In this document: piece after piece, positions 51,810 through 63,100 of the stretch
How the letters are laid out: every line of letters starts with the position of its first letter
Numbering within the stretch: position 1 is the stretch's first letter
Origin: Bacteroidota bacterium
GTDB taxonomy: Bacteria > Bacteroidota > Bacteroidia > Cytophagales > Cytophagaceae
Reading direction: 5' to 3'
DNA length: 64,000 nucleotides
Assembly: GCA_023458555.1 (NCBI GenBank)
Contig: JAEWYS010000005.1
Location: 124,001-188,000 of the forward strand
The notes under the pieces: generated by a model
Seen by the model: the letters and a program-made list of their open reading frames with translations, nothing else
The model's database searches: none
Told to the model about the DNA's origin: nothing
Program-made: the position numbers and the translations under genes

Positions 51810-54800
51810 TGATGAAGTGCCTGAAATTTTTTTCCATACTTAGTATCCTCCTCTGCGCATATGCAGGGCAGGCGCAGGATAAAGGCGTATATACCGATGA
51901 GGTGAGCCTGCAGGCGGGACAGACCGCCCAGCTACCTCTGCCTGCCATTACCGATCTGCGCAAACAGGTCAAAAAAGCCTCGGTAACTGTACGCTCCTCC
52001 TTTGACGGAGACTACCGGTTCGGGGCCCCCGGCGCCGGTCAGGATTTTCAGCTGCAGTTGCAGTTTACCCTGCAGGCCTACGAAGATGCCACGCTGATCT
52101 GGTCCAAACCCTATAGCTTTACCATCGACAATCAGAATCCTCAGGGTTATGTATACAAAGATCTGCGCGACCTGATTCTGGCAGACGGTACGCAAAGCCC
52201 CTCAGGTATGTCTGTCAGCCGGCTGGCGATCGCGGACTTCTCCGTTACCGATGTACAGAGTGGAGGTTCCTTTCAGGATGCGGTCGATGAGCTGAGTCTG
52301 CATATGCATTACGATATACACTATGGTATCGATGTGGCATCGCATGGGGGTGAGATTGAAAAGATGTATCCTCCATCAATATTTACTTATACATGGGATA
52401 TTATGTTGTCAACGGATCATGATTATCCTAACTATGAATATCAGATTGTCCGATTGTATAATATAGATAGTGAACGATTGGAGACTTCTGATTATATCAA
52501 AGCAGTAGTCGATTGGAGTCAGGCAACTACATTTGAAACCGGGTCTAGTTCTAAAATGATTCTGCAGAGTGCGCCTGCTGGCATGGGATTTTATGCATGG
52601 CGGGTGAGACCGATAGGAACGTATTATGAAGGGGGAATTGCTAATCCCGCCAATTGGGGTGAATGGAGTCATGGAGGATTGCCTGAGCAGGGAGATCTGG
52701 TTGTAGTTGAATATAGTGATTATGAATTACCGGATCAGTACTTTTACTATCCGTATGACTTTGACAAGAATGTTATCTATAATCGATCCTTTGCTGAGGA
52801 TAATAAAACCCGCGAGCAAATCACTTTTGCTAACGGCTTGCTTCAGGAAAAGCAAAGTCAGTTACTGGCATATTCTACGTGGGGCTCCCGGTATTCACTG
52901 ATGACACAGACATTGTATGACTACGAAGGCCGGCCAGCATTGCGAACCCTACCCATTCCTATATCTCCCGGACGCTGGAACAGCGGTGACTTTACTTTTT
53001 ATCATCACAATTTTCTTCGTACGGAAACAGGAGAGCTTTATTCGGAAAAACATTTTGATGAGGATACGACAATCAGCAATCCTGCCAAGGTAAATACGTA
53101 CACCGGTTTGGGGATGCCTATCTATTATACCGGTGATGATCATGTACCCTCGGCTGAGGGCTATCCCTTTAGCCGGACCCTGTTTTACAACGATGGCAGC
53201 GGGCGTGTCAAAGAGCAGTCCGGAGTTGGCAAGACCCATATGATCGGCGCGCGTGAAGAAGGCAGGGGACGCACCGTACGTACCCTTTACAGTACGCCTT
53301 CCGACGAAGAGCTGGTACTGCTTTTCGGCAGCGAGGCGCCCAATAGCCAGTCGGTGCAGAAAGTCATCACCATCGATCAGAACGATGTAGCCAGTATAGC
53401 CTATACCGGCAAAGACGGCAAGGTGATCGCTACCGCCCTGACATTTCTGGATGGGGCGGATACTACCTTAATGCCTCTTTCCGGTGCAGTGAGCATACCG
53501 GTACGCGATTACATCAACGGAGGCATACGGTTGGGCAATGCCTATGCAAGCTCCAGGCGGCTGGCTTTTAGTGAGCCCACACCTTTTGCTCCGGAGTATA
53601 TGCTGGAGTGCCAGAAATACGAATTGCTCTGCGCGGATATTAATCTGGACTGCGGCTATGAAGTCGTGCTCAGGATCCACTACCTGGACTACCCGGACAG
53701 TGTGCTGGTCCTGCGGGCCGATCTGGGAGCAGCCCCATGTCAGGAGGTCAATGCCTGCGGCACTAATGGAAACTTCAAGGTACTCGGCGCTGAAGACTGG
53801 GGAGTCAGCATGCCTATCATGCTGCCGGTCGGATCGTATATGATTGAGAAACAGCTTCGCTCAGACAAGGACGTGGCGGTCAGTATGCAGCGTCAGACCG
53901 CAAAAATTGAGCAGCAGATCAAACCGCTCAAAGACTGGATTGTGAGCTCGCTGGAAGCGGTCAACTGCCCGGAAGAGCTGTCTGTCTTTTACCACAACCT
54001 GATTGAGCTGTCTGCCTTGTTCCGGAACGGTACCCTGCAGCAGCAGAACATATTTACCTGTGAGGGTTGCGAAGGGGAGATCAATTTCCCGGCTTCTTTC
54101 TGGGACCTGTATACCAATCCGGAGCTGACCCCTTTCTTTAAGATCGAAGTCTGGAATATTGATGGTCCTGTCCTTACCACCCCTTACGAGCATCCGCCTC
54201 TGGAGGTAGTGCTATCGACTCCCTGCTGCGAAAACATACACCTTGATATCCGGTACACACCACCTTTCAAGTGTCCGGAGCCTGAGCAGATTACCCGTAC
54301 ACATACCGACCGCAATCCGGAGGGTACACCTGGTCAGCTCGATGTCAATTACAATTATCTGACCGAGCCGGACAAGACAGAGTATTTTCCCGACTTTGAG
54401 GGCTATGCCATCTCTATGCTCAAGGAATGTCCCGGTTTTATGCTGGATGCCTGCGCGGAGCTGCAACTGAACGATGAGGATTGCGAAACCTTCAGAACTG
54501 AGGCCGCCAAAAATGTCTTGTACGGACATATGCCCGGATGGACAGAAGGGGTATTCAATACCATGGTATACCACATGCTGACCGATGTCTATGCCTGTGA
54601 GGGGAGCGGAGACAACGAAGAGGAAGATGGGGAGCTTACCAGCAATATTCCGCTCGATGTCTGCGCCGTATCTGACACCAACCGGGTGCCGGGTACCCGG
54701 TATCGTTGCAGAGACCTGTCGGTGTGCTGGAGCAACCTGGTTATGGTATTGTCCCAGTCCTATTGCGAGGATCCAGCCCTGCTGATCGAGGGTATGCAGT

Positions 54801-56638
54801 CGGGCGGTAATATTTCCGACGGGTTTGATGAGCAGAATAAAGGAGACAAAGACGAACATGATGATCATTTTGACGAAGGACTGAAACAATCCGGCATGCC
54901 CGGCTTGCTCAAATGGTTTGTCAAGCGCAAGCTTTCCAGAAAAATGCGGAACCTGCAGGATGTGGAAAGCGGCGAGGCCCTGCCGGAAGATGAGCTTCCC
55001 CGCTTCAGTTTCCATCTGGTACAGAAGTTTCTCGACTGTACCGGTTACCGTTTTGCGGATATACTGGAGCCCGCTCCGGACAATAACTGCGGAGCCAATG
55101 GTGTCGTGCACAGTGGATCCTTCAGAGTAAGTACCGATTTCGATGGAAACGGAACCAACGGTGAGTACAACTCCTGCCCGTACAAAGCAGCCGAATGGAC
55201 TAAGACCAAGGTAGATATGGATGAAAATTTTAATCCCGTCGGTTCCAGAGAGATCAAGGACCTGTTCCCGTATATTCAGCATCCGGTATACGCGTTCAAA
55301 TATTTTGAATACCGAAGGGATTCGTTGCCTACGCTCGAAGGGCTGACGTGCTTCAGTGACCCCAACGACTGTTACGATGAGCTGGGGCAGAAAATACCCT
55401 GCTGCGGCGATATCAATATGCCCTTTTGTGTCAAGGAATATGATCACCCGATGGCCGATCAGACTGATGGAGGCGGAGATTATAAGTGGCTGGTAAAGGA
55501 TTTTTGTGCAATGGGAAAAATCATCTGCCCGTATCTCAAAGAAGACTGGACCTGTACCGAGAATGGCGTATTTTATGAAAGCATCAAATCCTACAGAGAG
55601 TTTCCTGTGCCCCCGGCGCCTGATAATGATATTACCTGCACCTGGATGACTACCCCCCGCAACGACTGGTATGAGGTACCGTCTGCCTATCAGGAGGAAG
55701 TGGGGCTGGACTATATTACCAGCGAGCAATATGAAAACCTGACAGGGCGTACACCCCAGAGCGACAATCTGAGTCCGGTCGCACTGCCCGGCCTCAAAGC
55801 CGTAAACGGCGAGACCCACTATCTGCAGGAGGAGCCCAAAACCACCATTACCTATATGGAGTATCTGGCCACCATGCAGAAACGGCAGTGTGTAGACAGC
55901 TGTTCGGCGCGCCGGCCGGAGTTTCGCCGGAAGGTTATAGAGATGTTTACCGACCGCTGCTATACTTTCAACGGATGCAAGCGCAGTGCTTTGGACAATA
56001 TTGTCAGTATGGATGATGTGGAGCGTATTACAGACGAGATCGTGGATCAGTGCCAGCGTCAGTGCCCGCTGACCACCTATACCTGCGAAACAATCGAGTG
56101 CCGGATGATCAGCACACCGCGCCGGCCGGTTACTACCCCATATCTGGGACCCAATGAAACCGATGTGCACCCCGGCCTGGGCGTAGGAGGGCATCCTGAC
56201 CGGGTTGGAGACTGTCCGGCCGGAGTGGGTCAGCTCAATGCCTGCTGTACCAACCTGTCCGGCATACCTCCGGTAACGGTCGACGGCGCCAATTGTGAAC
56301 CGGCCTATACACTGAGCTTTTATGAGCAGACCAACTGGCTGCAGGCTCAGGGCTGGGATCTGAGACTCGATATCGAAAGCCGTTGCAATAGTGAGGGAGT
56401 CTATGTGGATGCCGACGATGACGGAGAGATGGACAGCTATCCCCTGTATTACTATACCTATAACGAGAAAGGCAAAAGAATACTGGTACTGCAGAACGCA
56501 GCTGAGCTCGACTGCGATCCCCGTCCGCCGGCCAATACCTTTGTGGAGCGAGATGTCTACATAATACCTGCCGGGCATACTGCCCCCGCAAGTACCGTCA
56601 TTTCACCGGCGATTGGCATAGAAGTAAGTACTCCCTAG
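51806..56638 (+). CDS. 1610-residue secreted cysteine-rich protein with RHS-like module
   Basis: An exported protein (signal MMMKCLKFFSILSILLCAYAGQA-Q; three ATG codons in a row, 51806-51814, leave the exact start open). Residues about 365-545 hold YD/RHS-like text: TQTLYDYEGRPALRTLPIP, RTLFYNDGSGRVKEQSG and VITIDQNDVASIAYTGKDGKVIATAL. From about 600 to the end the protein is rich in Cys (LLCADINLDCG, CEGCEG, CCENIHL, CGDINMPFC, QCQRQCPLTTYTCETIEC), which suggests disulphides in the periplasm or outside. Block 52.3-53.1 kb has a lower G+C than its flanks. No enzyme motif was recognised. Its start overlaps the previous stop (ATGA). Confidence 0.72.
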   Translation: MMMKCLKFFSILSILLCAYAGQAQDKGVYTDEVSLQAGQTAQLPLPAITDLRKQVKKASVTVRSSFDGDYRFGAPGAGQDFQLQLQFTLQAYEDATLIWSKPYSFTIDNQNPQGYVYKDLRDLILADGTQSPSGMSVSRLAIADFSVTDVQSGGSFQDAVDELSLHMHYDIHYGIDVASHGGEIEKMYPPSIFTYTWDIMLSTDHDYPNYEYQIVRLYNIDSERLETSDYIKAVVDWSQATTFETGSSSKMILQSAPAGMGFYAWRVRPIGTYYEGGIANPANWGEWSHGGLPEQGDLVVVEYSDYELPDQYFYYPYDFDKNVIYNRSFAEDNKTREQITFANGLLQEKQSQLLAYSTWGSRYSLMTQTLYDYEGRPALRTLPIPISPGRWNSGDFTFYHHNFLRTETGELYSEKHFDEDTTISNPAKVNTYTGLGMPIYYTGDDHVPSAEGYPFSRTLFYNDGSGRVKEQSGVGKTHMIGAREEGRGRTVRTLYSTPSDEELVLLFGSEAPNSQSVQKVITIDQNDVASIAYTGKDGKVIATALTFLDGADTTLMPLSGAVSIPVRDYINGGIRLGNAYASSRRLAFSEPTPFAPEYMLECQKYELLCADINLDCGYEVVLRIHYLDYPDSVLVLRADLGAAPCQEVNACGTNGNFKVLGAEDWGVSMPIMLPVGSYMIEKQLRSDKDVAVSMQRQTAKIEQQIKPLKDWIVSSLEAVNCPEELSVFYHNLIELSALFRNGTLQQQNIFTCEGCEGEINFPASFWDLYTNPELTPFFKIEVWNIDGPVLTTPYEHPPLEVVLSTPCCENIHLDIRYTPPFKCPEPEQITRTHTDRNPEGTPGQLDVNYNYLTEPDKTEYFPDFEGYAISMLKECPGFMLDACAELQLNDEDCETFRTEAAKNVLYGHMPGWTEGVFNTMVYHMLTDVYACEGSGDNEEEDGELTSNIPLDVCAVSDTNRVPGTRYRCRDLSVCWSNLVMVLSQSYCEDPALLIEGMQSGGNISDGFDEQNKGDKDEHDDHFDEGLKQSGMPGLLKWFVKRKLSRKMRNLQDVESGEALPEDELPRFSFHLVQKFLDCTGYRFADILEPAPDNNCGANGVVHSGSFRVSTDFDGNGTNGEYNSCPYKAAEWTKTKVDMDENFNPVGSREIKDLFPYIQHPVYAFKYFEYRRDSLPTLEGLTCFSDPNDCYDELGQKIPCCGDINMPFCVKEYDHPMADQTDGGGDYKWLVKDFCAMGKIICPYLKEDWTCTENGVFYESIKSYREFPVPPAPDNDITCTWMTTPRNDWYEVPSAYQEEVGLDYITSEQYENLTGRTPQSDNLSPVALPGLKAVNGETHYLQEEPKTTITYMEYLATMQKRQCVDSCSARRPEFRRKVIEMFTDRCYTFNGCKRSALDNIVSMDDVERITDEIVDQCQRQCPLTTYTCETIECRMISTPRRPVTTPYLGPNETDVHPGLGVGGHPDRVGDCPAGVGQLNACCTNLSGIPPVTVDGANCEPAYTLSFYEQTNWLQAQGWDLRLDIESRCNSEGVYVDADDDGEMDSYPLYYYTYNEKGKRILVLQNAAELDCDPRPPANTFVERDVYIIPAGHTAPASTVISPAIGIEVSTP

Positions 56639-56658
56639 AATGTAAACCGGATTTGTCT

Positions 56659-57141
56659 ATGAACCTGATACTAAAAACAACAACAATATACCACTTGCTT
56701 TCGATTGTGAAACAGGTGCGCCCGGGGATTTTCCTTGCCGGACTCATCTTTGCGGGCGTGATGATACACAGCCCGCTTGCCGCGCAACAGATCAGTCTCA
56801 GTTCGGTAAAGGTAACGCCCGTTTCAGACGGTATCAATGGGGATAAGCTCCTGGTAGAGCTGACCGGCAATGGCTGGTCACCGGAAGTGAATGTTTCTGT
56901 TTCGCTGGGTACGGAGCAGGGGGGCGATAATCTTGGGCAGCGTTGGTACAGCATAGTCCGGGATATATCCGGTTATCTGTTTTGCCAGGATGAAGACGGC
57001 AAATCAGAAATGATAGCCGCAGACATGCTGCAGATTCTTATGGACGATTATCCGGCTCTTCCGGGCATGGCAATATGGAGCGAGGTATGTGTGCTGGAGT
57101 ATCTGCAAAGGAAAGATTGCAGAAACATTCGGGTCCATTGA
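56659..57141 (+). CDS. Secreted 160-residue protein of unknown function
   Basis: Started at the ATG at 56659 (a TTG at 56653 is two codons earlier). The hydrophobic segment GIFLAGLIFAGVMIHSPLAA-QQ, about 25 residues in, looks like a late signal peptide. The mature part is short: ISLSSVKVTPVSDGINGDKLLVELTGNGWSPEVNVSVSLG and a helical tail. It lies 20 bases after the 1610-residue gene and 53 before the giant RHS gene. No family was recognised; an accessory role is inferred from position. Confidence 0.6.
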   Translation: MNLILKTTTIYHLLSIVKQVRPGIFLAGLIFAGVMIHSPLAAQQISLSSVKVTPVSDGINGDKLLVELTGNGWSPEVNVSVSLGTEQGGDNLGQRWYSIVRDISGYLFCQDEDGKSEMIAADMLQILMDDYPALPGMAIWSEVCVLEYLQRKDCRNIRVH

Positions 57142-57194
57142 TAGAACAGATTCAATACAAGAAAGAATAGTTGATAAAACGCAATACGGCTGCA

Positions 57195-60100
57195 ATGAAA
57201 CGAATTGTTTATTTTTTACTGATGAGTATTTGTCTGATTGCCCCTGAGGTGGTAAAAGCGCAGTTGCCCGGTTGTGGCACACTGGATCAGGCAGTAAAGC
57301 TGGCAACTAGGTCAACCCAGCCTACCATGGATGTATGCGGGGATACGGTATCCTTTGTGCTGGAAATAGAAAATACCAACACCAGCATATCCGTCACTCC
57401 GACTACAGCATACGTATGGTTGCCGGTGGGAGTACACTACGTCAGCGGTTCGGTAAGCGGCAGCGGCATACAGGAGATCGGAGTCAGTCTGGTCAATGAC
57501 CGGGAACTGCTGGAGTTTGCTCTGTCTTCGGGCAGTTTGTCACCTGGCAACAAACAACAATATGGATTTGATCTTTGGGCAGCCTGTGGCGTCAGCGGCA
57601 ATACAGAAGGGGTTGTCAACCAGACCAGCGTATGCTATCTGCGGGGCGGGCAGCAGTTTTATTCCAATGAATACAGCGGTTCAGACAGCTACAATATTCG
57701 CACACCGGGACTGGAACTTGTGATGAGTGGTCCATCGAGTGTCGAAGCATACAGATACGAGACAGTAGTTCGTACGCTGACCGTACACAATAATGCCGGT
57801 AGTGCGCTGGATATGCGTCGTGGTTTCCGCATCCGGATACAAGATGTGGATGGCAATATCTCTTTTCGCGGGATGTCGGCATCGTCGTCACATGTTTCCG
57901 GTTTATCGGTCAGCGCGCCTGAAATAGACGATGATACTTGTTTCTATACAATAACCGGCTCCGGCCAGCTCGGACCCGGTCAGAGTATTACTTTGAAGGA
58001 TACCCTGCGGGTGGAACGCTGCGGAGGCAGCCAGATGCTCTATACACTGGAGTGGGGTTGTGGAGGAGTATACTGTCCGGCGCCGGCAGTCCAGCAAACG
58101 GTGGGATACATACAAAACCCGGCAGCCGTCCCGTCGATAAGCGGAACTCTTCTGAGTAATCCGAAGCTGAGTCTTTGCGAGGGAGATACAACGCTGGTAC
58201 ATGCCCGTTGGGTAAACAATGCCACACATCCCGGAGCCTATGCGACCAGTCTTTCTTTCCAATGGACGATCGGTGGCAATATCCATATAAGGGATATCAT
58301 GATCCGTACCTCGGGAGGAGCGTTTACAGAGCTCACAGGTGACAAACAATCTTCGTTTACTGTTAATTTAAGCAATAGTAATGGTCCTGGATATGGTCTG
58401 CCGGACTTTTTCAATCCGGGCGAGTATGTACTTCTACCCGGCGATACCATCGAAATCAAAGGCACATTGTATCGGGCATCCTGCCCGTTTGGTTCCACGG
58501 TATCCGAAATACAGGGAAGTTGGTGGCACAGTATGCAGTTTACATCCTATAATGCTTGTACTCAGAGTCGTTCTTCCTCTAGCCTTGCAACGAACATTAT
58601 TACCAGCAACTCATTAAGCTCACCAGATATTACAGGTTCGTCGGATTTGCGAGGAGGGAACCCGCAGACCTATGTGCTGCCGGTAAACAGGAGTCGAACT
58701 TATCCATCCCTGTTAGCCTGTACAGAGCCTGCGTATTATTCAAAAGTTACCGTACCTGTCGGTATACGAATCACTTCCGCGCAGTGGGTGACAACCAGCA
58801 ATACGACCCATCTTACCCCCGTACGGGACGGAAATACCTACCTGCTGCCGGGAGGCGGACTGGTGGGAGAATACCGTATTGTGCTGGATGATACCTGTGT
58901 GAGCAATATACAGGAATCAGGGATGCTGGACTGGAAGGTGTATTTTTCCTGTACAGATGATTGCGATTGCGATGATTTACTGGCGCACAAACAACGAGAG
59001 ATTTTTCTGCATTCCCGTGCCTGCGGAAGCGGCGGAGGTAACTGTGGACTTGTGACCGACACCTTTACCGTACATCGGATCAGTCTGGGGTATCAGCCTC
59101 CGGTCGGGCCGGATTACTATACTAGAGCATCCTTGAATGAGGCTGTCAGGCTTAATCCGTCCAGCCCCGGCATCAATCTGAGCAAAGCCATCATGTTTGA
59201 TACCCTGGAAGCTGTCATCAAAGGACATATGAATGGTCTCTCTCCACTTGATAACGGTCACGCTTATCTGACCTATATGCTCAACTCCGGTGCCAGTATA
59301 CTGGAGGTAATAGACGCGGATGTATCGTTACGTCGTGGCAGTTCCAGCTACACCCTCACGATCAGTGATGCCTTGCCCAAGGCATTTATAACAGAAGACT
59401 CCCGGTACGGCCTTCGCCTGGATATAGATCCGTCGGCAGTGGGAGGGAGTTTTTTGCAGCATGACTCGCTGGAGGTACGGGTAAAGCTGAAAATTCTGAA
59501 TAATAACTTGGGTACAGGCGTCCATCATTTAAACCGTTTTCGGGGATCTCTCCGGTTTTTGGACAGTAATCAGGATGTTCAATCCTGTGAAAGCTATGGC
59601 GCTGTCTTTTCGTATGTTTCGAAAACAGTGGAGACAAGTTCGATATTCACAAACCCAACTTGTTCCATGATTTTCTATAAGTATGAATTGAGGCTTAATG
59701 GAGGAGATAATGATGAGTTTCCTAATGAATTTCGACCATTGGCAGGACTAGACTCGGGCTCTTTTGTGGTACCTGCCGGGGCTAGTTATAAGCCTGGCAG
59801 CGCCCTATTGACGCACTATGCTCCTGCCGCCCGGAATTTTACTATACCAGATACCGACCTGGTCTTTACGGGTGGAGAAAACGGAATAAGTACAGTAGCG
59901 ACTCCATTAATTATTTCTTGGAAGCACAAGGATACATGGTCTATACCAGGAGATGAGCGAAACGGGCTTGTATATCAGGATTTAACGTTTGAGTTTAATG
60001 CCGATTGTCAGCCTGTTATTAATACACCTGTGTCGCTTCCTGTCCGGTGGAGCAATTTTAACTATGCGGACAATGTGCCTGAATTACTCAGGTATAGCGA

Positions 60101-63100
60101 CGGTACGGTGTCCAACCTCTACTCGATTTCTGGCAATATTCGAAACCTTGGTTCTGCTCCCGAACTCACGATAATGGATGTAGAGCGACTGCAGGAGGGA
60201 TACTCCCGGACAGTGACCTGGCCATTAATTGTGAGAAATCTCAGGCAGAGTACACCCAATACCTGGCTTCTGGTACGTCCTGCTGTCGGTAATGCCGGAA
60301 AAATCAGCATTACCGGCGTACGAAGAGGTACAGAAGATCTTCGTGTAGATTTTAGTGACAGCCATCCTGGGGTTTATCTGATCCATCTTGGTATGGTTAA
60401 CGGGCAGCAGAGTCATACGCTTTCTATATCGGCGACATACAGCCAATGCGCGGACAATGTTACTGATACACTTCAGTTATTGGGAAGCTGGCATTGCAGC
60501 GCCGAGCCTGATCTGGCAACTATTCTGGATAAGGTATGTATAGAAGAAGACAGCCCTTACCGGTATAAAACCTTTACAGGCCAGTTGCAATTGCGTTACA
60601 AAACCGCCGCCATGGAGCAGCTGCTCACCACCAGCCAGCCCTCCGCTGCCCTGTGCGATCCGGTCACCTATATAGATACCCTGCGCTCCATCTATTATTC
60701 TGATCTCAACAATATCAACCTCGATGTTATTTTACCCGAAGGGATGAGTCCCTATCCCGATGCGGCCAGCTTTGCCGAATTTTCCTACAATGGCGGAGCT
60801 TTTACGAATATGCCAGTCGCCACCTCCGCCGCCGACTGGATTCAGGACCGGGTTAAGCCGGGTACCCGTTATCATTTTCCGCTTTTTCCCGGGCTTCACA
60901 ACACCGATCCCTCCGTACCGGATTACCTGCCCGGTACCCGTGTGCTCGCCCAGAATCCCGGCAGTAAGGAAAACCTGCTGATTACCCGCTTTACCGTACA
61001 GTCCTCCTGTCCCGATTTTGATCCCGGCTATCCGGCACGCTTCCGGGTGAGCGCCCGGACCAACTGCGGTCAGGATACCCTGCTGGTAGCTCAGCGGCGC
61101 ATACCCATACCCGGTATGGCTGCAGACTCTATGCGTATCAGCCTGTCGGCTATGAACGACGGAGGGTTTACCACCTGTATTTCCGAAGCCGATATCAAAG
61201 TGACCGTCGAAAACGCGGGACCGAATATGAGCATTCAGGACAACGAACTGCGGGTCACACTGCCTGCGGAGCTGAGCTATGTGTCCGGAGCCGAAAATGT
61301 GCTCACTGACTTTCCCCTGTCGGGTATGACCACCCTGACCTGGCATATAGAAGAAGGCCTGGCGCCCGGTGCCAGGCTGGTATTTACCTTCCGTGCAGCG
61401 CTCAGCGGAGCAGCAGAGACCGGTGGTATACGGATCGGCGCCTCTACCGTGGTCACAGAGACCGCTACCTGCAGTGCCAGCAGCGAGGCCTGCCCCATTA
61501 CCTATACCACCGGGTATACCAATATGAGCATACCGGTGCGCAGTATCTTGCCGGAGGTAGCTATCAATTTGTCACAGACGTTGCCGGTATGCCCGGGAGC
61601 GGCGTTGCAGCTGTCTGCAGTGGTAAGCTATCCCGGCCAGACACCGTCTACCTGGGGATGCAGCTGGGCTGGTCCCGGCCTGTCAAATCAGACATCCTGC
61701 ACACCAACCATCTATCCGCAGACCTCGGGAACCTACTCGGTCACTATAGCGGATGCCAATGGCTGTGAGGTAACCGAAAGCATTCAGATTACTGTCAAAA
61801 ACGCTGGCAGCATAAGCCTGGATGAGACACGCGGAATAAGCTGTGAGGGACGCGATGATGCCTATATTCACTTTACGCCCCTTGCTGCATCTGGCAGCCC
61901 ATCGCTGGTAGTCAATCTATACAGGGGCAGCACACCGGTAGCCACGCAAACTGTCGGAAGCGGACAGAGTGCTTCTTTTACAGGGCTGGCTCAGGGTAAT
62001 TATAGCCTCGAGTTTACCGATCCGGCTGAGGGGTGTGTGGTTCGCAGGACAGTTGCTCTTGGTTATGACGGACCGCACATTACCAATCTCTGCACCACTC
62101 CGCTTAGCTGCGGATCAAGTTCCGGCAATTCCGTATTCCGGTTTACAGCTGTACGCCCGGTCAGCAGCAATACAGGTACTTTTACCTGGAGAGTAGAATA
62201 CTATGGCAACTGGATGGAGAATGCAAGCGCGCAAAGTACCTTTAGCGGCTCTTTCGGACAGGAAACCAGCCAGCAGATTACAGGTGTCAGTAGCGGAGGT
62301 CCTTACATCGTTCACCTGTATGATGATACAGGCTGTGAAATAAATGCTTCCATTGATGTTTCACCGATGACCTATAGTATCTCAAGCGAAGGAGATACAC
62401 AGTTGTGCTATGATACAGAGATACGGGAGTATACATTTACGGTTACCGGCAGGAATACGTGCGGAGCAGGTCACGCTGTTGCGTATGGTTCACATTTGTA
62501 TAAATGGAATACAGAGACCTATGTTTATGAATCTGTGGGAGGGCTGTACGCTAACGCTTCACCTCAAAGAACCTACAATCTTGGCAAGGGACAGTATCGG
62601 CTTACTATGCAAATGGCCAGCACCGTATACGGGCTCTGTACGACCGATCACGTTTTTACGATTGAAGGAGTATCCTCTTTTGCTGTCGACATTCAGCCCA
62701 AAGCTCCCCGCTGCCATGGTACAGCCACCGGAAGCGCCCGAGCTATAGTCAACGGGGGCTACGGTGGTATCCGCTATAGCTGGAAGGATATGTCGACCAA
62801 TCAGATATTGTCGACCACATCATCAGTAAGCGGGCTTTCGGCAGGAGGCAATTATGGGTTGTGGGTCACCGATGGCAGAGGCTGCGCCAGTGAATATTAC
62901 CAGCCTTTTACTGTCCCTGCCGCTCCGCCGGCGCTGGCTGAACCAGTGATTACCGATTTGGAAAACTGTGCCGCCACCGCTCAGGCATCGGGAGGTGTAG
63001 CACCCTGGCATTTTGCCTGGTACCGCATCAATGCAGAAAATGAGCGGATATTGCAGGCCTCCGACCGCCCTTCGGGCAGTATATCGGAGGTGCATAACAT

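Noticed and set aside
54212..56578. 788-codon minus-strand open frame opposite the 1610-residue gene
   Set aside because: Shadow of the G+C-rich sense gene; no signal peptide or domain text, and the sense frame is overlapped and coupled with its neighbours.
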